Counted from the first letter of the stretch, positions 1 through 6,885 are shown. The stretch is DNA of 10,670 nucleotides from Leptolyngbya sp. SIO4C5 (GCA_010671965.1 JAAHIC010000087.1:1-10670), one strand, 5' to 3'. Program-made: numbers and translations. Notes: generated by a model not told the origin, from the sequence alone.

Positions 1-2
1 TC

Positions 3-383
3 ATTCAGTTTCCTGGGCTGCGGCCTGATGAAACCTCATCTCAGATTAAGGTGGTGGGCTGGGGCAACCTGGCCCAAGAGATCCAGGCTCAGTATCACGC
101 GGGCGATCGCGTTTTGATAGAGGGGCGTTTGGCGATGAATACGGTTGAACGGCCTGAAGGCTTTCGCGAAAAGCTGGCAGAGCTAACAGCCCAGCGGATT
201 CACCGCCTCGATCCCGCCAGCTTAGACGTGGCCTTTACCAGTGATGGAGCCCCTGTGGCCTCGTCACCGCCGACCAGCAGCCAATCGCCACCGCCGCAGC
301 CTACGGTACAGCCTGCTAAGCCAGCCGTACCGACCTATGAGGCACCCGCAGAGGAGCCAGATTACGATGACATACCGTTCTAG
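3..383 (+). CDS. ssb: Single-stranded DNA-binding protein, 3' part (5' end outside window)
   Basis: SSB coats single-stranded DNA during replication, repair and recombination and recruits partner enzymes through its C-terminal tip. The reading frame is open from the left edge (first whole codon at base 3), leaving 126 residues; by comparison with cyanobacterial SSBs I infer that roughly 40 N-terminal residues are missing. The visible part has the second half of the OB fold (VVGWGNLAQEI, then GDRVLIEGRLAMNTV and RPEGFREK), a Pro/Ser/Gln-rich linker, and the acidic tip DYDDIPF, the classic SSB protein-interaction tail. A GTG at 51 could be mistaken for a start, but the fold continues upstream of it. 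The gene converges on the minus-strand gene at 446-835. The promoter is not in the window. Confidence 0.93.
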   Translation: MQFPGLRPDETSSQIKVVGWGNLAQEIQAQYHAGDRVLIEGRLAMNTVERPEGFREKLAELTAQRIHRLDPASLDVAFTSDGAPVASSPPTSSQSPPPQPTVQPAKPAVPTYEAPAEEPDYDDIPF

Positions 384-408
384 CTTTAGCGACTAGCTCT
401 AAGAGTGC

Positions 409-457
409 GGCTATGTGGGGAGTCTCCTGGTGAGGCTCCCCACAGCTAGATATAGCC
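409..457. terminator. Strong hairpin between convergent genes, possible bidirectional terminator
   Basis: Bases 415-426 and 432-443 form a 12-base-pair stem (one G-T position) around the five-base loop CTGGT. An outer pair, GGCTAT (409-414) with ATAGCC (452-457), can extend it across an eight-base bulge. It lies 26 bases after the ssb stop and overlaps the last codons of the opposing gene. It could stop transcription from both sides. No long T-run follows on either strand, so it may act by blocking read-through or protecting RNA 3' ends rather than as a textbook intrinsic terminator. Confidence 0.6.
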
Positions 458-835
458 GTGTAAAAACTCGTAGGGGTCATCATCCCAACAGGGTTCAGGA
501 TACATCCAGCTCAGATGCTGCAAAATGTCAGCTTCAATTTCTGAAACTTGTATATCCCCAAACATTTCGTCTAAGGCGGCTAAGTCTCGGTAGCGGAGCG
601 GGGCTACCGGATCGGCGTGGGTATCAAGGGCAATTAAATAGGCAGCCTGTAGGGTCGAGGTGGCAATGGAGTCTGAGTATTCCGGCAGGCCAGCCGGACG
701 GGATAGCGTATGTTCGTCGGCGCTTTGCTGCAGTTGTTGCCGCGTCTGAAGCTTCTGCTGCGTCGCTTTGGAGCTAAACTTCAGCAGTTCAGCCACATAT
801 TCGTCGTAGCCTTCCTCAGTTTGCGATCTCAACAT
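446..835 (-). CDS. Unrecognised small acidic protein
   Basis: This gene encodes 129 residues that I do not recognise. It starts at an ATG (835-833) with no convincing ribosome-binding site and ends in TAG. The N-terminal half (about residues 1-45) is charged and Gln/Lys-rich, and probably helical (EEGYDEYVAELLKFSSKATQ). The middle is mixed hydrophobic (LQAAYLIALDTHADPVAPL). The C-terminus is rich in aromatic and acidic residues, with WMYPEPCW followed by DDDPYEFLHGYI. There is no signal peptide, membrane segment or metal-binding cluster, and only one Cys, so it is probably a soluble cytoplasmic protein. The acidic, low-complexity-free composition makes it more protein-like than the overlapping plus-strand frame. 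It converges with ssb and probably has its own promoter. I assign no function. Confidence 0.6.
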   Translation of the reverse strand: MLRSQTEEGYDEYVAELLKFSSKATQQKLQTRQQLQQSADEHTLSRPAGLPEYSDSIATSTLQAAYLIALDTHADPVAPLRYRDLAALDEMFGDIQVSEIEADILQHLSWMYPEPCWDDDPYEFLHGYI

Positions 836-1148
836 AGGTCGAGGCTGTTGGCAGATGATGCAAGCGGTGGAAACCCCGATTCTGTCAGCAAGTTGGCGAT
901 AGCTTTGTTGCTCAGCTCAGGAAGCCTAGGCTTTCAGTATAATCGCTGAACGCGGGAAACTGGCTGCTGAGGGATACAGGACACTAATCCTTCAACACTT
1001 ATAAAGAATTGCTTTAAGAAAATTGTAGATGCGGTCAGACTACGGGGCCATTCTAGGGCCGCGTCTTTAATGAATTAACTTAATCTTAATAAATTTCTTT
1101 GACAAAACCGGATCTGACTGTGAAATTGCGGCCGGTTTCATTAGCGGG
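836..1148. other. Gene-free stretch between the acidic-protein gene and the CRISPR array
   Basis: No convincing gene is present. On the minus strand, TATACT (bases 941-936) could be the -10 element for the gene ending at 446, but no good -35 is visible. Bases 1031-1036 (GCGGTC) can pair with 1057-1062 (GGCCGC) as RNA on the plus strand. From about 1066 to 1102 the sequence is AT-rich and contains TTGACA (1099-1104) without a good -10. This AT-rich block could pass for a CRISPR leader, but the repeat orientation argues against that. Confidence 0.5.
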
Positions 1149-1858
1149 GTTTCAATCCCTTAGAGGGGTTTGGGTGGGTTTCGGCTTCCCTGCGGTGGTT
1201 CTCTAGCGCCTCTTGCTGTAGCTGTTTCAATCCCTTAGAGGGGTTTGGGTGGGTTTCGGCTAGAACGGTTCATTTGCTCGACTAATGAAAATTTATGTTT
1301 CAATCCCTTAGAGGGGTTTGGGTGGGTTTCGGCCACACCCTATCTGAATCACGGAAAATGAGAAAAATGTTTCAATCCCTTAGAGGGGTTTGGGTGGGTT
1401 TCGGCCAGTTGCTTACACGGAAGTGGCGTCCGCTCAGACTGGTCCTGTTTCAATCCCTTAGAGGGGTTTGGGTGGGTTTCGGCGTACGCATTGTGTAGCG
1501 CCGATAGAAGAGTGAGAACATTGTTTCAATCCCTTAGAGGGGTTTGGGTGGGTTTCGGCTTGCAAACCCCAGGTAGCGGCGCAGTGCATTACCCGGTCAC
1601 GTTTCAATCCCTTAGAGGGGTTTGGGTGGGTTTCAGCGGTGCAAGTGTCAGGGGGCTACAGGTCTGCTGGGCCGGTTTCAATCCCTTAGAGGGGTTTGGG
1701 TGGGTTTCAGCCCGACGCTTGCTGTACTCCGAGAAGTCCTCTCCCCTCTAGTTTCAATCCCTTAGAGGGGTTTGGGTGGGTTTCAGCGCATAAAGCATAT
1801 CCAGCAAAGTTGTCAGGATAAGTTTCAATCCCTTAGAGGGGTTTGGGTGGGTTTCAGC
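1149..1858 (-). CRISPR. CRISPR array: ten 37-base repeats, nine spacers, no cas genes nearby
   Basis: Repeats start at 1149, 1224, 1297, 1369, 1447, 1523, 1601, 1675, 1751 and 1822. On the plus strand each begins GTTTCAATCCCTTAGAGGGG and ends GGGTTTCGGC (first six) or GGGTTTCAGC (last four); they are otherwise identical. The nine spacers, from left to right, are 38, 36, 35, 41, 39, 41, 37, 39 and 34 bases, all different. Flanking bases vary, so 37 bases is the true repeat length. On the minus strand the repeat ends in AGGG then ATTGAAAC, which is a short CCCT/AGGG hairpin followed by an eight-base tag of the kind Cas6 leaves as the crRNA 5' handle in type I and III systems. I therefore infer minus-strand transcription. 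The subtype cannot be decided without cas genes, and I recognised no spacer target. Confidence 0.97.
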
Positions 1859-1926
1859 GGCGGGCCTTTGAAAAGCCTATGTGTATTGAGTTTTCGAGGT
1901 ACGTTGCGCGAATCGCTTCGAGTATA
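1859..1926 (-). promoter_or_regulatory. Candidate CRISPR leader and promoter (minus strand)
   Basis: If the array is read on the minus strand, its leader lies here. TATACT at 1926-1921 is a good -10 element, placing a start about 55 bases before the first repeat reached (1858). A TTGACT at 1956-1951 is 24 bases away, too far to be a normal -35. The stretch is not notably AT-rich. This is inference from the repeat orientation plus one -10 match. Confidence 0.3.
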
Positions 1927-2123
1927 GCCTGTCAGACAGAAAAATACCACAGTCAAATGCCCAAATCCCTTGCTCTGCCTAGTGCGCGGATGATTAAAAG
2001 GGGCGATCGCCGTAATCCAGACATATCAAAGCCAACCGCAAAAACGCCTTCCCGCTCGCAAAAACACCTCCCCATCCGCGCCGAAGACATCGTGAGGAAA
2101 TTGCTGAGCGATCGCCCGTCCAC
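1859..2123. other. Gene-free stretch right of the array
   Basis: Apart from the possible leader next to the array, I see no gene, RNA or mobile-element end. Two HIP1 octamers occur near 2004 and 2108. A plus-strand open frame from 1843 to 2145 begins inside the last CRISPR repeat, runs through the terminator and has no family resemblance, so I do not treat it as a gene. Confidence 0.5.
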
Positions 2124-2148
2124 AAAAAAGCCTCAGACCGGCTGAGGC
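2124..2148 (-). terminator. Rho-independent terminator of the smc / PRC-barrel unit
   Basis: On the minus strand, GCCTCAG (2148-2142) and CTGAGGC (2136-2130) form a seven-base-pair GC-rich stem around a five-base loop, followed at once by six T residues (2129-2124). It lies 26 bases after the PRC-barrel stop codon. This is a textbook intrinsic terminator. It also insulates the CRISPR array from smc transcription. Confidence 0.93.
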
Positions 2149-2174
2149 AGAGCAATCAAAGCAATTTGGCCCGC

Positions 2175-3131
2175 TTAGTAGTCCAGTTCTTCCTCATACT
2201 CCGTCACCTTCTTCTTCTGCGGCAGGTTTACCGGCGGCGCTTCATAAGGTTCGGGAGCATCGTCATCAGACCAGACATCTCCAGTGACATCCTCGTCCTC
2301 AGAATAAACCGCGTAGGTTTCCTGGGGCGGCGTCGCATCGCTCCAGTTATCTTCTTCAAAATCATCCGCGTAGGCTTCTAGCTTCGCTTCCTGTCGGGGC
2401 AGCGGCTCCATCGGCAGCGGCTCTGGCTCATTCCAATCATCATCGCTCCAGCGCTCCTCAACCACCGGAGGCCGTTCCCGCATCGCTGGTGGCTCAACCG
2501 GCGTTTCTAAACCAGAAGGAAGCTGATTGGAAGTAGACACCGGCATGATGTAGGCATCTTCAGCATCTCGCTCCCAGGGCGGGCTGCCAATGCCCAGCCG
2601 CTCCAGAATACCCACCGTAATTTGAACCAGCTTTTCCTCTGCCCCTTCAAATACAATTAGGCGATCGGGGCCGCTGCTGACAATTTCGTCAATCGGCAGT
2701 TCATAAGTGCTAACCACCTGATCGGGAATTTGAGGCAGTCCCAAAGAGGCAATCACCAAAGACTCAATCTTGCCCGTCACCACATCAAACTTAAAGCCGC
2801 GCACTCGTCCTAGGGACTCGCCCGCCTCGGTAATGACTTCACATCTGACCAAAGTACTATAGGGAGCGACGCTGATGTCATCTTCGATCGCATCCTCGTC
2901 GTCCACCAGAATTACGTCCCCAATTTGGCGAATACTGCTGAGCAACATCACCCGCTCAGTGCTAGAAACCACACCGGAAAGGATGTTTTCTCGCAGCCCC
3001 AGCGCCACCACTTCGCCGCGATCGACATCCACCCAAAGCTGGCTGATGATGCCAAGGCGCTTACCGTCATTGCGAGTGATTACCTGCGTACCTAATAAAT
3101 CAGAGCGTAATCGGCTTTGTTCAAAAGTCAT
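2175..3131 (-). CDS. PRC-barrel domain protein with acidic tail, downstream of smc
   Basis: This is a soluble protein of 318 residues. Two PRC-barrel-like units are visible: about residues 10-85 (LLGTQVITRNDGKRLG, then WVDVDRGEVVALGL) and 92-175 (VRCEVITEAGESLGRVRGF, then FDVVTGKIESLVI). PRC barrels are small beta-barrels used as docking modules, for example in RimM and photosynthetic reaction centre subunit H. From about 185 onward the chain is Pro/Asp/Glu-rich and probably disordered, with WSD three times (residues 228, 263, 287), then KKK and an acidic end EYEEELDY. I chose ATG at 3131; a TTG four codons upstream (3143) is also open but less likely. The gene follows smc by 84 bases with no terminator between, and the terminator at 2124-2148 closes the unit. 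Its role is unknown, and a link to SMC is inference from position only. Confidence 0.87.
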   Translation of the reverse strand: MTFEQSRLRSDLLGTQVITRNDGKRLGIISQLWVDVDRGEVVALGLRENILSGVVSSTERVMLLSSIRQIGDVILVDDEDAIEDDISVAPYSTLVRCEVITEAGESLGRVRGFKFDVVTGKIESLVIASLGLPQIPDQVVSTYELPIDEIVSSGPDRLIVFEGAEEKLVQITVGILERLGIGSPPWERDAEDAYIMPVSTSNQLPSGLETPVEPPAMRERPPVVEERWSDDDWNEPEPLPMEPLPRQEAKLEAYADDFEEDNWSDATPPQETYAVYSEDEDVTGDVWSDDDAPEPYEAPPVNLPQKKKVTEYEEELDY

Positions 3132-3157
3132 ATCGAGTCTCAATCTCGAATCGGGGC

Positions 3158-3187
3158 GTGTACACCTACATACTTAGATGTACATCT
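3158..3187. promoter_or_regulatory. Two TGTACA-core palindromes upstream of the PRC-barrel gene
   Basis: GTGTACAC (3158-3165) and AGATGTACATCT (3176-3187) are both perfect palindromes around TGTACA. Their centres are 20 bases apart, about two helical turns, and they lie 27-56 bases upstream of the chosen start in the gap after smc. The arrangement suggests a pair of operator half-sites or two dimer sites for a regulator, which I cannot identify. The GTAC spacing does not fit the cyanobacterial LexA box. Confidence 0.4.
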
Positions 3188-3215
3188 TACCGAGGATTAC
3201 AATAAGTTAACAGAA

Positions 3216-6200
3216 CTACATTGAAGCACTCTTTGGCTCCAGGGTCAGACCCAAAACTTGAGTATATGCCCCCCTTGCCTGAGTCACCCCAATTGTGCGT
3301 TCTGACGATTCGATCATCGGACGCCGCAAACTCACCACAATAAATTGAGCCTGCTGGGCCTGATGTTTGATCATTCTAGCTAATCGCTCTACGTTTGCTC
3401 CGTCCAGGAACATATCGACCTCATCAAAGGCGTAGAACGGTGAAGGACGATAGCGCTGTAGGGCAAAAATGAAGCTGAGGGCCGTTAAGGATTTTTCACC
3501 ACCCGACATCGAAGCTAGGCGTCGTACGGGTTTCCCTTTGGGATGAGCCACCAGGTTTAAGCCGCCGTTGAACGGATCTTGCGGGTCGTCGAGCTGCAGG
3601 TGACCGTCGCCATCCGATAGCTCAGCAAAAATGGCCTGAAAGTTGGTGTTGACGGCGGTAAAAGCTTCCTTAAAGGCTTTGCAGCGCAGGGTCGTGAAGT
3701 TTTCAATCCGCAGCAGCAGCTCGGTGCGTTCCTCCTCTAGGGTTGTCAGCTTGTCGGTGAGTTCGTTCAGCCGCTCTTCGGTGCGACCGTATTCTTCTAG
3801 AGCCAACATGTTGACTGGCTCCATCGCTTCTAGGCGCTTTTGCAGCGATCGCACCTGCTGTCTCAGCTTCTCTAAATCAGTATCTGGCGGAATTTCCGGC
3901 AGGGGGTCAGGCAGTTCCTGGGCCTGCTCCGCTAGCGCCTGCTGCTGCGCCTGTCGTCGCTGCTGGCGTTCTTGCTGCACTTCTTCCAGCTTTTGTCGCT
4001 GCCAGTCAAGCTGCTGCAGGTTGACCTGCTGCTGTTTGAGCTGTCGCTCAGCGCGATCGCGCTTCTCTCGCTCCTCGGCCAAGACTTTATCCAACTCAGC
4101 CAGGGCGGCACGGGTGTGAATAATCTCAGCCTCTAGCTTGGCCTGCTGCTCCGCTAGGGCCGTTTGCTGATTGACTTGGGATTGCTGCTGCTGGCGGTAG
4201 TCGCGGATTTGAGCCTGGGTCTGCTGCAGCTTTTCCTGTAGGCGCTGCTGCTCAGCCTGCAACGATTGCTGCCGCTGCTCGGTAGCTCTGAGGGCTTGCT
4301 GACACTCAGCCACCTGGGTTTCTAGCTGCCGTACCTGCGCCTGCGCCGCCTGCCACTCGCTGTGAGTTTGAGACTGCTCTAGCTCGGCTAAAGCCCCTCG
4401 TTCTGCTTCAATTTGACGCTCTAGGGCGGGCATCTCATGGCAGAGAAGCTGGAGCTGATTTTGAGCAGCCACAAGTTCTTGATGGCCCTTCTCCTGGTGC
4501 TGCTGGGCGGCGGCCTGCTGCTGCTGGAGCTGCCGGAGCTGGCTGTTGGCCTGCTCAATTTGAAGCTGTAGTTCCCGGTAGTGCTGTTTGGCTTCGATCA
4601 GCTCCTGAGACTGCTGCTGGTATTGCTGTTGGGTCTGGGCCAGGGACTGCTCGCAGCGCTGCAAGATCCGATCGATCTCCTGCAGGCGATCGCGCAGGGC
4701 CACTGCTTCAGCCGACTCGGCTGCCTCTACGGTGCCAAAATGCAGCCGCCCTTGGCGGTTGAGTAGGCTGCCGCCGGTCATGGCGCCGCTGGTTTCTAGC
4801 AGTTCGCCTTCTAAGGTAACAATGCGGAACTGGCCCAAATGCCGTCGCGCCTCAGCTAGCTGCTCAAACACCACCGTATTGCCAAACACATAGGCAAACA
4901 CATCCTGGTAGGCAGGCTCACAGTCAATCAGGTTCACCGCATAGTCCACCATGCCCTCTGGCCGCTTCCAGGCTGGTACTGGCGTAAAGCGGGGAACGCG
5001 AATGGCGTTGAGAGGCAAGAAAGTAGCCCGTCCGGCCCGCCGCCGCTTCAGCAGGTCAATCCCGGCAGCGGCCACCCGATCGTCTTCCACGACCAGATAG
5101 CCCAGCCTGCCCCCGGCGGCAATCTCCAGGGCTAGCTGATAGCGCGGATCAACCCGGCCAAGCTGGGCGACCAGACCGCAGACTCCGCTCAGCCCTTCAT
5201 TGAGTAATACCTTAGTCGCCTGGGTGCCCTGAGTTTCCTGCAGAGCCTGAGCCTGAGCTTCGAGCTTGTCGAGCTGACGCTGCTTGTCCCGCTGTTCTTG
5301 CAGCAGGCGATCGCGGGTTTCCTGCTGTACCTGACGCGCCTGTTCGCTAGCGGCTACGGCCTGAGCCAGATCTTGTACCCGCTGCTGGGCAGCACTCTGG
5401 GCGGTGGCAGCCTGCTGCTGGGGCATGGCCTGAATAGACTCAGCCAGCGATCGCAGGGTTTCGCTTTGTTGCTGCTGTTTCAGGGTAAGCTGTTGAATCC
5501 GCTCCTGGAGCCGCACCTGTTCGGCCTGCTTGGGGGCGAGCTGCTGCTGCAGCGCTTCTAGCTGATGGCGATGCTCCGTCTGGGCCTGTACCCAGGCTTG
5601 AGAAGCATTAGCAATGGCATCGGTGGCGGCGCGGCGCTGGTCTAGCTCGGCCTGCGCTACTTCCAAAGCCCGCTGTTGCTCAGCCAGAGCCTGCTGCAAG
5701 GTGTGACCGAGCTGTTGCTCAATCTGTTCTAAAGACTGCAAATAGACTTGAATATTGGCCTGCGCCTGCGCGAGCTGATCGCCTAGGGTTTGGCGAGCCG
5801 CCTTCAGATCGGTTTCCTGTCGCTGGAGCTGGCGGCGTTCGGCTTCTTGAGTCGCCAGGGTAGACTGCAGGGCCAAGTGATCTTCTTCCCCCAGAGCCTT
5901 AACCCGCTGGTTCAAGTCCGCTAAGACGGCAGTAGCCTGCTCAATGGTTTGCTGCAGGTCTTCAATGCTCTGAGTCAGCTCAACTCGCTGGCGATCGCCC
6001 TGCTCGATTTGAACCGCAAGCTGTTGAATTTGCTGCTGCTGCTGCTGCCAGCCTAAGACGGTTTCCCATAGCAGCCGCTCTTGCAGCTTGGCCTTAAGCT
6101 GCTGATATTTTTCCGCTTTCTGCCGATCCTGGGCCAAGCGCTCTAGCTGCACGTTGAGCTCTCGCTCTACGATATGGAAGCGTTCTTCCCGGTCTTTCAC

Positions 6201-6842
6201 CGCGTCTAGCTTTTGCTTAGCCTGGTCAATTTTGCGATCGAAGGCGGCGACACCGGCCAGCTCATCAATAATTTCTCGCCGCTCCCGCGAATTCATCGAG
6301 ATGATGCTGGTGACGTCCCCCTGCAGCACCACGTTGTAGCCCTCAGGATAGATGCGGAAGCGCTGGAGCTGCTCGTGGAGCTGACCGAGGGTGCAGGCTT
6401 CGCCGTTGATGTAATAGTTGGAAGTGTAGGTACCCTGTGCTGTCACCCGCAGCCGCCGGGTCACACTCCACTCCTGCGCTGTGGGCAGCGGCACTACCTT
6501 AGCCGAACCAACGACGTGGCCGTTGGGCGGCTCACCCGCGTCGTTCAGCTCCGCTTCCTGCTGTAGCAGCTCCATCACGTCGCTGATGTCAAACGTGGCC
6601 GTAACGCTGGCCTCTGAGGTAGAACGCCGACTGCTTTGATTTTGATTCACCAAATCGGGCAGCCGCTCCGCCCGCATCCCCTTAGAGCTAGACAGCCCCA
6701 AAGCAAACAGCAGCGCATCCAAAATATTGGATTTGCCAGAACCATTGGGGCCAGAGACCACCGTAAACCCCGGCAATAGCGGAATTTTAGTGGTGCCACC
6801 AAAAGATTTGAAATGTGAAAGTTCGACGCTTTTAATATGCAC
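3216..6842 (-). CDS. smc: Chromosome segregation ATPase SMC
   Basis: SMC is the ATPase of the bacterial condensin that, with ScpA and ScpB, loops and compacts the nucleoid. The protein has 1208 residues, close to the usual 1150-1200. The N-terminal head carries the start HIKSVELSHFKSFGG, Walker A GPNGSGKS (31-38) and the Q-loop VVLQGDVTSI (about 170-180). A very Gln/Glu-rich coiled coil follows to about 545. The hinge (about 545-705) shows GVCGLVAQLGRV, GGRLGYLVVEDD and GAMTGGSLLNRQG. After the returning coil, the C-terminal head has the signature SMSGGEKSLTALSF (about 1110-1123) and Walker B with D-loop, FYAFDEVDMFLDG (about 1136-1148). It starts at GTG (6842-6840), since no ATG is available and the conserved HIK follows immediately. 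It is probably co-transcribed with the PRC-barrel gene. All ATPase motifs are intact. Confidence 0.98.
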   Translation of the reverse strand: MHIKSVELSHFKSFGGTTKIPLLPGFTVVSGPNGSGKSNILDALLFALGLSSSKGMRAERLPDLVNQNQSSRRSTSEASVTATFDISDVMELLQQEAELNDAGEPPNGHVVGSAKVVPLPTAQEWSVTRRLRVTAQGTYTSNYYINGEACTLGQLHEQLQRFRIYPEGYNVVLQGDVTSIISMNSRERREIIDELAGVAAFDRKIDQAKQKLDAVKDREERFHIVERELNVQLERLAQDRQKAEKYQQLKAKLQERLLWETVLGWQQQQQQIQQLAVQIEQGDRQRVELTQSIEDLQQTIEQATAVLADLNQRVKALGEEDHLALQSTLATQEAERRQLQRQETDLKAARQTLGDQLAQAQANIQVYLQSLEQIEQQLGHTLQQALAEQQRALEVAQAELDQRRAATDAIANASQAWVQAQTEHRHQLEALQQQLAPKQAEQVRLQERIQQLTLKQQQQSETLRSLAESIQAMPQQQAATAQSAAQQRVQDLAQAVAASEQARQVQQETRDRLLQEQRDKQRQLDKLEAQAQALQETQGTQATKVLLNEGLSGVCGLVAQLGRVDPRYQLALEIAAGGRLGYLVVEDDRVAAAGIDLLKRRRAGRATFLPLNAIRVPRFTPVPAWKRPEGMVDYAVNLIDCEPAYQDVFAYVFGNTVVFEQLAEARRHLGQFRIVTLEGELLETSGAMTGGSLLNRQGRLHFGTVEAAESAEAVALRDRLQEIDRILQRCEQSLAQTQQQYQQQSQELIEAKQHYRELQLQIEQANSQLRQLQQQQAAAQQHQEKGHQELVAAQNQLQLLCHEMPALERQIEAERGALAELEQSQTHSEWQAAQAQVRQLETQVAECQQALRATEQRQQSLQAEQQRLQEKLQQTQAQIRDYRQQQQSQVNQQTALAEQQAKLEAEIIHTRAALAELDKVLAEEREKRDRAERQLKQQQVNLQQLDWQRQKLEEVQQERQQRRQAQQQALAEQAQELPDPLPEIPPDTDLEKLRQQVRSLQKRLEAMEPVNMLALEEYGRTEERLNELTDKLTTLEEERTELLLRIENFTTLRCKAFKEAFTAVNTNFQAIFAELSDGDGHLQLDDPQDPFNGGLNLVAHPKGKPVRRLASMSGGEKSLTALSFIFALQRYRPSPFYAFDEVDMFLDGANVERLARMIKHQAQQAQFIVVSLRRPMIESSERTIGVTQARGAYTQVLGLTLEPKSASM

Positions 6843-6859
6843 TGGCTAGCTTATTTCCG

Positions 6860-6885
6860 CAGTGCGTACAAATGTACTATCACTG
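6860..6885. promoter_or_regulatory. Candidate LexA-type operator upstream of smc
   Basis: Bases 6865-6878, read on the minus strand as AGTACATTTGTACG, fit the published cyanobacterial LexA box RGTACNNNDGTWCB at every position. On the plus strand only the first base fails. It lies 23-36 bases before the smc start, where a repressor would cover the promoter or start site, and 156 bases before the YqgF-like gene. An outer CAGTG/CACTG pair (6860-6864, 6881-6885) widens the inverted repeat. No other match turned up at the GTAC sites I inspected in this window. A single consensus match is not proof of binding. Confidence 0.5.

Noticed and set aside
415..777. 120-residue plus-strand frame after ssb
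   Set aside because: It lies within the ssb hairpin and opposite the minus-strand gene; its Arg/Ser-rich sequence looks like an antisense shadow.
1295..1751. Plus-strand open frames encoding repeated FQSLRGVWVGFG units, which look like a repeat protein
   Set aside because: The repeated peptide is simply the CRISPR repeat translated; the spacer-encoded parts share nothing and the frames break between units.
1843..2145. 100-residue plus-strand frame right of the array
   Set aside because: It begins inside the last CRISPR repeat, crosses the minus-strand terminator and shows no domain or ribosome-binding site.
3158..3187. LexA box before the PRC-barrel gene
   Set aside because: The two GTAC cores are 16 bases apart, not four, so the LexA consensus is not met; they are kept as palindromes of unknown use.
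3643..4119. 158-residue Ser/Arg/Cys-rich frame opposite smc
   Set aside because: It is an antisense translation of the smc coiled-coil codons, with composition unlike a folded protein.
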